Origin: an uncultured Finegoldia sp.
GTDB lineage: Bacteria; Bacillota; Clostridia; Tissierellales; Peptoniphilaceae
Length of the DNA stretch: 64,000 bases
NCBI RefSeq assembly: GCF_947252345.1
Contig: NZ_CAMXVC010000004.1
Location: 10,627-74,626, forward strand
Direction: 5' to 3'
Every line of letters begins with the position of its first letter. Position 1 is the first letter of the stretch. Under the pieces are notes generated by a model that was not told the DNA's origin, did no database searches, and was given only the letters and a program-made list of their open reading frames with translations. Made by a program: the position numbers and the translations under genes. This document shows, in pieces, positions 24,720 through 32,408 of the stretch.

Positions 24720-24749
24720 AGAGCACTCCAATGTGCTCTTATATTTTTT
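24720..24749 (+). terminator. Second hairpin with T run before folE
   Basis: A 7-bp stem AGAGCAC/GTGCTCT (24720-24726 with 24733-24739), loop TCCAAT, then TATATTTTTT. It follows the riboswitch terminator directly, so the operon has two stacked stop signals. Confidence 0.65.
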
Positions 24750-24768
24750 AAGAGAGGAAATTAATGAA

Positions 24769-25323
24769 ATGGATAAAGATAAAATAGAACAAGCAGTATC
24801 TATGATTATAGAAGCTATAGGCGAGGACCCCAACAGAGAAGGCTTAATTGAAACTCCTCAAAGAGTTGCCAGAATGTACGAAGAAATTTTCAGTGGATTG
24901 AAGAAAGATGCCAAGGTGCATTTGTCGAAATCGTTCGAGATAGTGGATGACAATATGGTTATTGAAAAGGATATACCTTTTTATTCAATGTGTGAGCATC
25001 ACTTACTTCCTTTTTGGGGAAAGGTTAACATAGCGTACATTCCAGACAAAAGAGTCGCAGGACTTTCTAAATTGGCCAGAACGGTGGATGTTTATTCAAA
25101 AAAACCACAATTACAAGAAAGACTTAACATCGAAATAGCAGATGCTATGATGGAATTTCTGAAATGTAAGGGGTGTTTAGTCACAATCGAAGCAGAACAT
25201 ATGTGTATGAATATGAGAGGAATAAAAAAACCGGGAACATCAACAACTACATCAGTTGCTAGAGGAGTTTTTGAAGAAGATTTAAACTTGAAGAATGAAG
25301 CTTACAGATTGATGGGATTGTAA
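24769..25323 (+). CDS. folE: GTP cyclohydrolase I
   Basis: Converts GTP to dihydroneopterin triphosphate, the first step of folate synthesis. 184 residues, the normal bacterial length. The zinc/active-site motifs are CEHHLLPFWGK (about 72-82) and EAEHMCMNMRG (about 140-150). The start is ATG 24769, preceded by AGAGGAAA; reading upstream in the same frame runs into the terminator hairpins and is not coding. The stop overlaps the HD gene (TAATG). Expression should be shut off by folate through the THF riboswitch. Confidence 0.97.
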   Translation: MDKDKIEQAVSMIIEAIGEDPNREGLIETPQRVARMYEEIFSGLKKDAKVHLSKSFEIVDDNMVIEKDIPFYSMCEHHLLPFWGKVNIAYIPDKRVAGLSKLARTVDVYSKKPQLQERLNIEIADAMMEFLKCKGCLVTIEAEHMCMNMRGIKKPGTSTTTSVARGVFEEDLNLKNEAYRLMGL

Positions 25324-25802
25324 TGGAAAATACTGATATAGTATTAAATCATAAATTATTCAATGAAAAATTAAATAAAATCGAAGATGATGAGAAAACT
25401 AGAGTTTTTTGCAAACACAACCTTTCCCATTTAATGGATGTTGCTAGAATATGTTACATTCAGTGTCTTGAAGAAAATTTGTTAATTGATAAAGACTTGA
25501 TATATGTTACAGCACTATTACATGATTTGGGAAGAGCTGATGAGATTGACACAGGAATCAATCATAATATTTTGTCAGTCAAAATTGCTGAGGAAATTTT
25601 AAAAGATTTAAAATTTGACGACAAATCCAAATCTAGGATATTAAATGCTATAAAATATCACAGATATAAAATAAAAAATAAGGATAGATTTGTAGAAATT
25701 TTTTACAAATCAGACAAATTATCTAGGATGTGTTTTAGATGTCCAGCCAATAGGATATGTAACTGGTCATCTGAAAAGAAGAATAGAACTGTAATTTACT
25801 AA
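25323..25802 (+). CDS. HD-domain phosphohydrolase in the folate operon
   Basis: 159 residues with an HD fold: KHNLSHLMDVARI (first His), LLHDLG (the HD pair, about 61-66), NHNILS and YHRYK as further metal ligands. The C-terminal tail has a cysteine cluster CFRCPANRIC near 139-148. Start and stop couple it to folE (TAATG overlap) and folP (19-base gap). HD proteins hydrolyse phosphate esters or nucleoside triphosphates. In this operon no gene for dihydroneopterin-triphosphate pyrophosphatase is seen, so that missing step is a candidate role (inference). Confidence 0.85.
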   Translation: MENTDIVLNHKLFNEKLNKIEDDEKTRVFCKHNLSHLMDVARICYIQCLEENLLIDKDLIYVTALLHDLGRADEIDTGINHNILSVKIAEEILKDLKFDDKSKSRILNAIKYHRYKIKNKDRFVEIFYKSDKLSRMCFRCPANRICNWSSEKKNRTVIY

Positions 25803-25821
25803 TTTAACGAGAGGATAAAAA

Positions 25822-26637
25822 ATGAAAATTAGAAATAAAGAATTTGATTTTAAAAATGAAGCTTATATAATGGGAATTTTAAATGTTACTCCAGATTCTT
25901 TTTCTGATGGTGGAAAATGGAATAATGTAGATAATGCCGTAAAACACGTAGAAGATATGATAAATGAAGGAGCTAGTATTATTGATATAGGAGCTGAATC
26001 TACAAGACCTGGGTATACTCCAATCACTAGTGAAGAAGAACTAGAAAGATTGATTCCGATTATAAGAAAAATCAGGGAAAATTTTGATATTCCTTTGTCT
26101 ATTGATACTTTTAAAGCGGAAACTTTCAAAGAGGTAGTTAAAGAAGGCGTTGATGTTTTAAACGATATTTGGGGATTGAAATCTGATTGCAATATGGCAA
26201 AATACGCAAAAGAACTTGAAACGCCAGTTATCTTAATGCACAACAAACATAACAATAACTATGATGATTTAATGCAACAATTGAACAAAGAAACGTTAGA
26301 ATCTGTGGAATTGGCAAAAAATGCTGGGATCAGAGAAGATTTGATAATACTTGACCCTGGCATAGGATTTGCGCTAGATTATGAAAAAGATTTAACAGTT
26401 GTAAATAGGATAAAAGAATTTGTAAATCTTGGATACCCTGTTTTATTGGGAACAAGTAGAAAAAGATTTATTGGAAAAGCAATGGGAATCGATGTCGCTT
26501 TGAACAGAGATTTTGGAACGGCGATAACAACAGCTATCGGAGTTATGAATGGTTGTTCTATATTTAGAGTTCACAATGTAAAAGATAATTATCAAGCAAT
26601 GAAAATGGCGTTAGCCATTAAAAGAGAAGGTAGATAA
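25822..26637 (+). CDS. folP: Dihydropteroate synthase
   Basis: Joins 6-hydroxymethyl-dihydropterin pyrophosphate and p-aminobenzoate to dihydropteroate; the sulfonamide target. 271 residues, a TIM barrel. Signatures GILNVTPDSFSDGG (about 18-31) and GAESTRPGYTPI (about 59-70) are intact, and the phosphate-binding end of the barrel shows DPGIGFAL and LGTSRKRFIG. The ATG has AGAGGA upstream, and the stop overlaps the start of the folB-folK gene by one base. Confidence 0.97.
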   Translation: MKIRNKEFDFKNEAYIMGILNVTPDSFSDGGKWNNVDNAVKHVEDMINEGASIIDIGAESTRPGYTPITSEEELERLIPIIRKIRENFDIPLSIDTFKAETFKEVVKEGVDVLNDIWGLKSDCNMAKYAKELETPVILMHNKHNNNYDDLMQQLNKETLESVELAKNAGIREDLIILDPGIGFALDYEKDLTVVNRIKEFVNLGYPVLLGTSRKRFIGKAMGIDVALNRDFGTAITTAIGVMNGCSIFRVHNVKDNYQAMKMALAIKREGR

Positions 26638-27449
26638 TGGACTATCTTTCGATAAAAGATTTAGAAATTTACGCAAATCACGGAGTATTTCAGTCTGAAA
26701 AAGAGTTAGGACAAAAATTTTTAGTGACAATAATAATGGGCTACAATATGAAAAAAGGTGCTGTTTCAAATAATCTTGAAGATTCTATTCACTATGGAAT
26801 ATTGAGTAATGAAATCTATGATTATTTTCGTTCGGAATCTATAGATTTGATAGAAACTGTTGCGTACAAGTTAATCGAGTTTATATTTAAAAAATATAAA
26901 ATTGTTCAAACATTGACTGTTGACATAAAAAAACCGTGGGCACCGATAAATTTACCATTAGACACTGTAAAAGTTTCGGTTTCAAGAAAAAAAAGGAGGT
27001 ATTTTCTAGGACTTGGCTCTAACATAGGTGATAAAACAAATTACCTCGAATTAGCTATAAGCAAATTAAAAGAAATAGATAGCATTGAAATAAGCAAAAT
27101 TTCACAAATGTATAAGACAAAAGCATGGGGAAATACAAATCAAGATGATTTTATGAATTGTGCTATAGAATTAATCTCGTTTGAAGAGCCAGAAGATTTG
27201 CTTAAAATCACTCAAAAAATAGAGATAGATTTAGGTCGTGTACGTCACGAAAAATGGGGACCGAGAACCATTGATATTGATTTGCTTTTCTGTGACGATG
27301 AGATTATATACAAAGATGATTTGAAAATTCCTCATCCATTTATCCAAGATAGAAGATTTGTACTAGAGCCTATGATGGATATTGCAGAATTTTTTGTTCA
27401 TCCAGTCTACAGGAAAAACATCAGGCAGTTGTTTTTAAAATTAGATTGA
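26637..27449 (+). CDS. folK: Dihydroneopterin aldolase / HPPK fusion (FolB-FolK)
   Basis: A two-domain folate enzyme of 270 residues. Residues 1-118 are dihydroneopterin aldolase: IKDLEIYANHGVFQSEKELG at the start and the family VDIKKPWAPI motif near 97-106. Residues ~119-270 are 6-hydroxymethyl-dihydropterin pyrophosphokinase: FLGLGSNIGDK, NQDDFMNCAIEL, WGPRTIDIDLLF and HPFIQDRRFVLEP. The fusion supplies two consecutive reactions feeding FolP, encoded just before it. It closes the operon; no folC or folA is seen. Confidence 0.95.
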   Translation: MDYLSIKDLEIYANHGVFQSEKELGQKFLVTIIMGYNMKKGAVSNNLEDSIHYGILSNEIYDYFRSESIDLIETVAYKLIEFIFKKYKIVQTLTVDIKKPWAPINLPLDTVKVSVSRKKRRYFLGLGSNIGDKTNYLELAISKLKEIDSIEISKISQMYKTKAWGNTNQDDFMNCAIELISFEEPEDLLKITQKIEIDLGRVRHEKWGPRTIDIDLLFCDDEIIYKDDLKIPHPFIQDRRFVLEPMMDIAEFFVHPVYRKNIRQLFLKLD

Positions 27450-27493
27450 TACATTTGACTTCTTTTGAACAAAACAAAATTATAATTATATTG

Positions 27494-27520
27494 CGGCGAT
27501 TTACATCGCCGTTTATTATT
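27494..27520 (+). terminator. Terminator after folate operon
   Basis: A 7-bp GC-rich stem CGGCGAT/ATCGCCG (27494-27500 with 27505-27511), loop TTAC, followed by a T-rich stretch that is not a clean T run. Confidence 0.7.
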
Positions 27521-27577
27521 TTGAATGATAAATAACAAATTATTTTTTTTATTACAATAAATTGTATCAAAATATTT

Positions 27578-27606
27578 TTGAATATTTTAGAACATTGTAT
27601 TATACT
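27578..27606 (+). promoter_or_regulatory. Promoter of cstA-like gene
   Basis: TTGAAT at 27578-27583, a 17-base spacer, and TATACT at 27601-27606. Confidence 0.6.
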
Positions 27607-27638
27607 ATTTAAGTACGAATTTTATCTAAGGGGGAAAT

Positions 27639-29105
27639 ATGATTTTATTTTTAGTAGGTACAGCTATATTAATCATCGGTGGATATTTTTATGGAAAATT
27701 TTGCGAAAAAATATTCCAACCGGATGATAGAATTACGCCTGCGATTAAAAAAGCAGATGGGGTAGATTATGTCGTTATGAAAAAATGGAAAAACGAATTA
27801 ATCGAACTTTTGAATATTGCAGGCACAGGTCCAATATTAGGGCCGATTCAAGGTATTTTATTTGGTCCTATAGCATTTTTAACAATTCCTATAGGATGTG
27901 TATTGGCGGGAGCTTGTCATGATTATTTCATCGGAATGATTTCAATGAGAAATGACGGAGCACAAGTTCCGAAAATGATTCAAAAGTATTTGGGTTCAAA
28001 AACAAACAAGGTTTATAATATCATTATTTGGATTCTAATGCTTATTGTAGGAGTGGTATTTATTTATACACCAGGGGATTTGATAGTTAACGATATTTTG
28101 AATATGGATGTCAATGGAACTGTTATATGGGTAGTTTATGGAATTATACTTTTATATTATCTATTGGCAACTCTATTTCCGATTGACAAAATAATTGGCA
28201 GAGTTTATCCAGTGTTCGGCGCTATCTTAATTGTCAGTGCTGTTGGAGTTTTTGCTGGTGTTTTATTGGATGGAGGATTAAATTTACACAACATCACCGA
28301 AGGCGTACTTTTGAGCAGACATCCACTTGGTCAAAGTTTTATACCTGTTTTTTTCATAACTGTTGCTTGTGGTATTCTTTCCGGATTTCATGGTTCACAA
28401 ATTACTTTAATATCCAGAACTGTTAGAAGCGAAAGAGAAGGAAGATCTACTTTTTACAATATGATGATAGCAGAAGGACTCATTGCGATGTGCTGGGCAG
28501 CTGGGGCTATGGTTATGTTTAACAGAGGAACTAGTTTGAATACAAATGCTACTCTAATGGTTGGAATTATTTCTAAGACTTTTATGGGCAAGATAGGTGG
28601 TCTATTGGCAATAATTGGTGTTATAGTGCTTCCTATTACAAGTGGAGATACAGCATTTAGGTCTTTACGTCTTATGATTGGTGAACAATTCAATATTAGC
28701 CAAAAATCTGTTAAAAACAGAATTATTTTGAGCTTAGCAATTTATGTTTTTGCAATTATAATTTTGTATTTTGCAAAAACTAACGGCAATGGTTTTAATT
28801 TGTTATGGAGATATTTCGGATTTACTAACCAATTGGTCGCAGTGTTTGCGTTGATGTTAATTACGGTTTACTTGATGATAAATAAAAAGAATTACTGGAT
28901 TAGTATGATACCAGGAATATTTTACTCATTCATTGTTTCGAGTTATATCGCACATGAAGACTTAGGGTTTTCATTGGATAAAAGATTAGGAATCGACGGA
29001 TACGTTGCAAGTTATATTGTCGGAATAATAATTTCGTGTCTATTTATTTTCTTTGTAATTAAAAAAGGAAAAGGACAACAAAATAATCCAGAATTATTGG
29101 GATAA
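27639..29105 (+). CDS. cstA: Carbon starvation protein A family transporter
   Basis: 488 residues with about 12-13 membrane segments. The N-terminal half has the CstA-family block LLNIAGTGPILGPIQGILFGP (in two parts, about 53-73), and HGSQITLISRTVRSE follows near 249-263. CstA proteins import peptides or pyruvate. This is the shorter form common in anaerobic Firmicutes; the longer C-terminal CstA extension is absent. The ATG follows a GGGGGA site. It has its own promoter and terminator. Substrate not determined. Confidence 0.9.
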   Translation: MILFLVGTAILIIGGYFYGKFCEKIFQPDDRITPAIKKADGVDYVVMKKWKNELIELLNIAGTGPILGPIQGILFGPIAFLTIPIGCVLAGACHDYFIGMISMRNDGAQVPKMIQKYLGSKTNKVYNIIIWILMLIVGVVFIYTPGDLIVNDILNMDVNGTVIWVVYGIILLYYLLATLFPIDKIIGRVYPVFGAILIVSAVGVFAGVLLDGGLNLHNITEGVLLSRHPLGQSFIPVFFITVACGILSGFHGSQITLISRTVRSEREGRSTFYNMMIAEGLIAMCWAAGAMVMFNRGTSLNTNATLMVGIISKTFMGKIGGLLAIIGVIVLPITSGDTAFRSLRLMIGEQFNISQKSVKNRIILSLAIYVFAIIILYFAKTNGNGFNLLWRYFGFTNQLVAVFALMLITVYLMINKKNYWISMIPGIFYSFIVSSYIAHEDLGFSLDKRLGIDGYVASYIVGIIISCLFIFFVIKKGKGQQNNPELLG

Positions 29106-29110
29106 AATCT

Positions 29111-29141
29111 GAGTCAAGCAGTAAAATGCTTGACTCTTTTT
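29111..29141 (+). terminator. Terminator after cstA
   Basis: A 10-bp perfect stem GAGTCAAGCA/TGCTTGACTC (29111-29120 with 29127-29136) and five T. Confidence 0.92.
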
Positions 29142-29166
29142 GATTTAAAAACTCATTACATTTTTA

Positions 29167-29195
29167 TTGAAAAAAAAATACCTTTTTGATATAAT
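29167..29195 (+). promoter_or_regulatory. Promoter of rex
   Basis: TTGAAA at 29167-29172, a 17-base spacer, and TATAAT at 29190-29195. No Rex operator (TTGTTAA-like palindrome) is evident across it. Confidence 0.7.
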
Positions 29196-29225
29196 TATAT
29201 TAATAACAATGAATGGAGTGATAAA

Positions 29226-29873
29226 ATGGCAAGGGCAAGAGTATCATTAGCTGTTGTTAAGAGACTTCCAAAATATTACAGATATTTAGGAATGATTGAG
29301 CAAAAGGGAATTATTAGAGTATCTAGTCAAGAATTAAGCAGCATAACTGGATTGACAGCATCACAAATCAGACAAGATTTGAATCATTTTGGTGGATTTG
29401 GTCAACAAGGTTATGGTTATAATGTCGAAGAATTAAAATCTGAAATAGAAAAAATTATGGGAATAAATAAATCCTATAAAGCTATTATATTAGGTTGTGG
29501 TAATATAGGAAAAGCTATAATGAACTACAAAGGTTTCAAAACAACAGGTTTTAATATCGTTGATGTATTTGATCATGGAGATAAAGTGGGAAGTAAGATT
29601 TCTGATTTTGAAATTAGAGATATAAACGATATCGAAAACTATATGAAAGATGTTAAGCCAGAAATCGCAGTGATTGCCCTACCAACTGATCAAGCCCAAA
29701 ATATTTGCGATATTCTAGTTGAAGGAGGAATTAAAGGTGTGTGGAATTTTGCGTCTTTGGACTTAAAACTACCTAAAGAAGTAGTATTGGAAAATGTTCA
29801 TTTAGATGAAAGTTTGTACACATTAACATATTATATGAATAATTTAGCAGATTATCCAGGAACAAAAAATTAA
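29226..29873 (+). CDS. rex: Redox-sensing repressor Rex
   Basis: A homodimeric repressor that releases DNA when it binds NADH, adjusting fermentation genes to the NADH/NAD+ ratio. 215 residues, typical. The N-terminal winged helix (about 10-80) contains the recognition-helix region GLTASQIRQDLNHFGGFGQQGYGY. The Rossmann domain has ILGCGNIGKAI near 90-100, and the C-terminal domain-swapped helix ends NNLADYPG. ATG with a TGGAGTG site. It is a single gene between two terminators. Its regulon is not visible here. Confidence 0.96.
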   Translation: MARARVSLAVVKRLPKYYRYLGMIEQKGIIRVSSQELSSITGLTASQIRQDLNHFGGFGQQGYGYNVEELKSEIEKIMGINKSYKAIILGCGNIGKAIMNYKGFKTTGFNIVDVFDHGDKVGSKISDFEIRDINDIENYMKDVKPEIAVIALPTDQAQNICDILVEGGIKGVWNFASLDLKLPKEVVLENVHLDESLYTLTYYMNNLADYPGTKN

Positions 29874-29888
29874 TGATAATGACAATAT

Positions 29889-29918
29889 ACTCAGCGTTTT
29901 ATAGCGCTGAGTTTTTTT
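29889..29918 (+). terminator. Terminator after rex
   Basis: An 8-bp perfect stem ACTCAGCG/CGCTGAGT (29889-29896 with 29905-29912) and a T run. Confidence 0.9.
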
Positions 29919-29933
29919 GTAACTATTGTTACA
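29918..29933 (+). promoter_or_regulatory. Palindrome TGTAAC-N4-GTTACA before the hemerythrin gene
   Basis: A 16-base perfect dyad (TGTAAC TATT GTTACA) 22 bases upstream of the -10 TATAAT (29955-29960) of the next gene. The spacing and two-arm layout fit an operator for a dimeric activator such as a CRP/FNR-family protein. No regulator is identified. Confidence 0.5.
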
Positions 29934-29979
29934 TAAATAATATTTTTTTTACTGTATAATGAAAAAAAGGAGTGATATT

Positions 29980-30525
29980 ATGGATAGTATATTAATCTTA
30001 GAGAAAGAACATGAAAATATCAGTAAAATTATTGATTTGATGAAGGAAAAATCTATTGAATTTATTAATAGAAAAGAAATAAATGTAGAATTTGTAAAGT
30101 TATTAATTGTTGTTTTAAAAGAATATGCGGATAAATTTCATCACAGAAAAGAAGAAGAAATTCTATTTAAAAAAATGCAAGAAGACTTAGGTAGACTTGG
30201 TGAAGTGATGATAATGAATGGGATGTTAGTTGAGCATGAATTTGCGCGTGGAATTATATTTGATTTAAATCAAAATATTAAACTGTATTCAGAAGACAAG
30301 TCAGATGAAAATTTTGTAGAAGTAATTGGGAATTTAATGTCGTACAGAAGGCATTTACAAAAGCATATCGAAAAAGAAAATACTGTTGTATATCCTTACG
30401 GAAAGAATAATTTATCGAAAGATAGATTGAAGGAAGTTGAAGAAGAAACAATAAAGTTTTTAGAAGATAACAAAGAAGTTCACAAGGAATTATTGAAAAA
30501 AATTGATACATTATTTAATATGTAA
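29980..30525 (+). CDS. Hemerythrin-like (HHE) domain protein
   Basis: 181 residues, helical. Diiron-ligand histidines and acids of the hemerythrin HHE fold are visible in EKEHENISKI (start), FHHRKEEEILF (about 54-64), EHEFARGI (about 86-93) and RRHLQKHIEKENTVVYP (at about 121-137). Members bind O2 or respond to oxidative/nitrosative stress; it is similar in size to the YtfE/RIC-like and DcrH-type HHE domains but lacks a recognisable partner domain. The ATG at 29980 has AAAGGAGTG upstream; an earlier in-frame ATG lies in the promoter. Confidence 0.88.
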   Translation: MDSILILEKEHENISKIIDLMKEKSIEFINRKEINVEFVKLLIVVLKEYADKFHHRKEEEILFKKMQEDLGRLGEVMIMNGMLVEHEFARGIIFDLNQNIKLYSEDKSDENFVEVIGNLMSYRRHLQKHIEKENTVVYPYGKNNLSKDRLKEVEEETIKFLEDNKEVHKELLKKIDTLFNM

Positions 30526-30535
30526 ACTTAAAAAG

Positions 30536-30564
30536 AGGGATTAGATTAATTAATCCCTTATTTT
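30536..30564 (+). terminator. Terminator after hemerythrin gene
   Basis: An 8-bp stem AGGGATTA/TAATCCCT (30536-30543 with 30551-30558), then TATTTT. Moderately strong. Confidence 0.65.
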
Positions 30565-30613
30565 ATCGCACAAAATTGTAATATTGTTGTAACAAATTGG
30601 TGATATTCTAATA

Positions 30614-30622
30614 TGCTATAAT
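30614..30622 (+). promoter_or_regulatory. Extended -10 promoter of glycosyltransferase operon
   Basis: TGCTATAAT at 30614-30622 (TGn plus TATAAT), 20 bases before the gene start. No convincing -35. Confidence 0.5.
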
Positions 30623-30641
30623 GATATACGGAAGGTGTTTT

Positions 30642-31793
30642 ATGAAAATATTAATTACCACAGATACTTACAAACCAGCTATTAATGGTGTTGTAACTTC
30701 TATAGTATCACTGAAAAAAGCTTTGAAAAATTTGGGTCATGATGTTAGAATACTTTCGTTTTCGGATAGTTTTAATTCAAAAAAAACAAATGACGAATAT
30801 TATATGGGTTCATTAGGTGCAGGTAGGTTATATCCTGATGCAAGAGTGAATAAATTATTATACAATAGATTCTTTGATGATATAGTTGAATGGAGTCCAG
30901 ATATTGTGCATTCACAGACAGAATTTACGATGTTTTTACAGGCCAGAAGAATTTCAAAAGAATTGAATATTCCATTGTTACACACATATCATACTGTTTA
31001 TGAAGATTACACTCATTATTTTTCATTGAACAAGACAATAGGCAAAGAATTAGCAAAACAATTTACTAAGCAAATTATAAGAAAAACTGATGGCGTAATA
31101 GTACCTACTAAAAAAATTTACAATTTATTGAGCGAATATGATATTAAAAAAGAGATGTTTATCGTTCCAAGCGGAATAAATGCTGATAAACTATCTAATT
31201 GCGATGATTTTGATGTAAGAAAAGGATATAAAATTGATGCGGACAAAAAAATAGTTTTATTTTTGGGCAGAATTGGCAAAGAAAAAAACATTACAGAAAT
31301 TTTGAAGTATCTTGAAGACATCGGAAGAGAAGACGTTGTATTCATTGTAGCAGGTGGAGGACCTTTTTTATCAGAACTTAAGGAAATATGTTCTAATTTA
31401 TCTATAAGAAATAACGTAATATTCACTGGTATGATTGACTCATCAAAAGTAGGCAATTTTTATTCACAAGCTGACGTTTTTGTTTCAGCATCTACTTCCG
31501 AAACGCAAGGCCTTACATTTATTGAATCAATGGCTTGTTCAACACCAATAATTTGCAGAAGGGATGAGTGCTTAGACGGAGTATTAATCGATTCTGTGAC
31601 TGGTTTTGGATATGATAATGAAGAAGAGTTTAAGGAAAATCTTAAAAAAATCCTAGATGACGATGATTTGAGAATACAAATGGGGAAAAATGCGAAGAAA
31701 ATCGTTGATGAAAATTATACCGTAGAATCATTTGGCAAGAAAATAGAGAAAATATACAAAAAGGTAATAGACATTAATGAAAAATCTATTTAA
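30642..31793 (+). CDS. GT4 glycosyltransferase, likely diacylglycerol glucosyltransferase
   Basis: 383 residues, GT-B fold, GT4 family. The N-terminus MKILITTDTYKPAINGVVTS matches diacylglycerol 3-alpha-glucosyltransferases (first glycolipid step for membrane glycolipids and lipoteichoic-acid anchors). The C-terminal domain shows LFLGRIGKEKNI, and the nucleotide-sugar EX7E motif is ETQGLTFIESMACSTP (about 287-302). ATG 30642 has GGAAGGTG upstream; an in-frame ATG 21 bases earlier overlaps the -10. It overlaps the next gene by 17 bases. The acceptor assignment rests on family resemblance. Confidence 0.85.
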   Translation: MKILITTDTYKPAINGVVTSIVSLKKALKNLGHDVRILSFSDSFNSKKTNDEYYMGSLGAGRLYPDARVNKLLYNRFFDDIVEWSPDIVHSQTEFTMFLQARRISKELNIPLLHTYHTVYEDYTHYFSLNKTIGKELAKQFTKQIIRKTDGVIVPTKKIYNLLSEYDIKKEMFIVPSGINADKLSNCDDFDVRKGYKIDADKKIVLFLGRIGKEKNITEILKYLEDIGREDVVFIVAGGGPFLSELKEICSNLSIRNNVIFTGMIDSSKVGNFYSQADVFVSASTSETQGLTFIESMACSTPIICRRDECLDGVLIDSVTGFGYDNEEEFKENLKKILDDDDLRIQMGKNAKKIVDENYTVESFGKKIEKIYKKVIDINEKSI

Positions 31794-32400
31794 TAAAATA
31801 ATAGAGGCTGACAATTCAAGATTGCAAATATTATTTCATATTTTGAATGCAATTGGCATAATTATTAGTATTATATTTATGGTATATGCCTGGAAAACAG
31901 GGATATTAAAAGATATTGATAAATTCCAAGATTTTATGAATAAATTTGGGCAATTAGCTGTACTCATTTTTATTATCTTTCAAATTATGCAAGTTGTTGT
32001 TCCTATAATACCTGGAGGAATTACCTGCCTAGGAGGGGTTATTCTATTCGGCTCTTGGATGGGATTTGTATACAATTATATCAGCATTTGTATTGGGTCA
32101 CTGATAGTTTTCTTTATTGGAAGAAAATATGGAACGCCATTGATTATCGCAATTTTTGGGAGAAAAGCTTATGACAAGTACATTAGGATTTTGAACAAGA
32201 ATAATAGATTTGACACTGTGTTTGCAGCTTTAATATTTTTCCCAATAGCACCTGACGATATGCTATGCTACATTGCAGGAACAACTAAAATGAAGTTTTC
32301 CAAGTATTTTTGGATAATAATTTTAGGCAAACCTCTTTCAATAGCTATTTACTCGTTGGGATTAGAAATTATTTTTAAAAAATTAATATTAAGGATTTAA
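31777..32400 (+). CDS. VTT-domain (TVP38/DedA-like) membrane protein
   Basis: 207 residues with about five membrane segments. The VTT/SNARE-associated core is present: IIPGGITCLGGVILFGSWMG (about 79-98), FIGRKYG (about 117-123) and FFPIAPDDMLCYIAGTTKM (near 153-171). VTT proteins are thought to move or scramble lipids (DedA proteins transport undecaprenyl phosphate or other lipids). It sits between two glycolipid glycosyltransferases and overlaps the first one, so lipid handling in that pathway is a reasonable inference. Confidence 0.88.
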   Translation: MKNLFNKIIEADNSRLQILFHILNAIGIIISIIFMVYAWKTGILKDIDKFQDFMNKFGQLAVLIFIIFQIMQVVVPIIPGGITCLGGVILFGSWMGFVYNYISICIGSLIVFFIGRKYGTPLIIAIFGRKAYDKYIRILNKNNRFDTVFAALIFFPIAPDDMLCYIAGTTKMKFSKYFWIIILGKPLSIAIYSLGLEIIFKKLILRI

Positions 32401-32408
32401 GACTATAA

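Noticed and set aside
24679..24768. In-frame extension of folE upstream to 24679
   Set aside because: It would translate two terminator hairpins and lacks a ribosome site; the ATG at 24769 has one and gives normal FolE length.
30584..30595. TTGTTGTAACAA dyad before the glycosyltransferase gene
   Set aside because: Short arms in AT-rich DNA and unlike the perfect dyad at 29918; could be chance.
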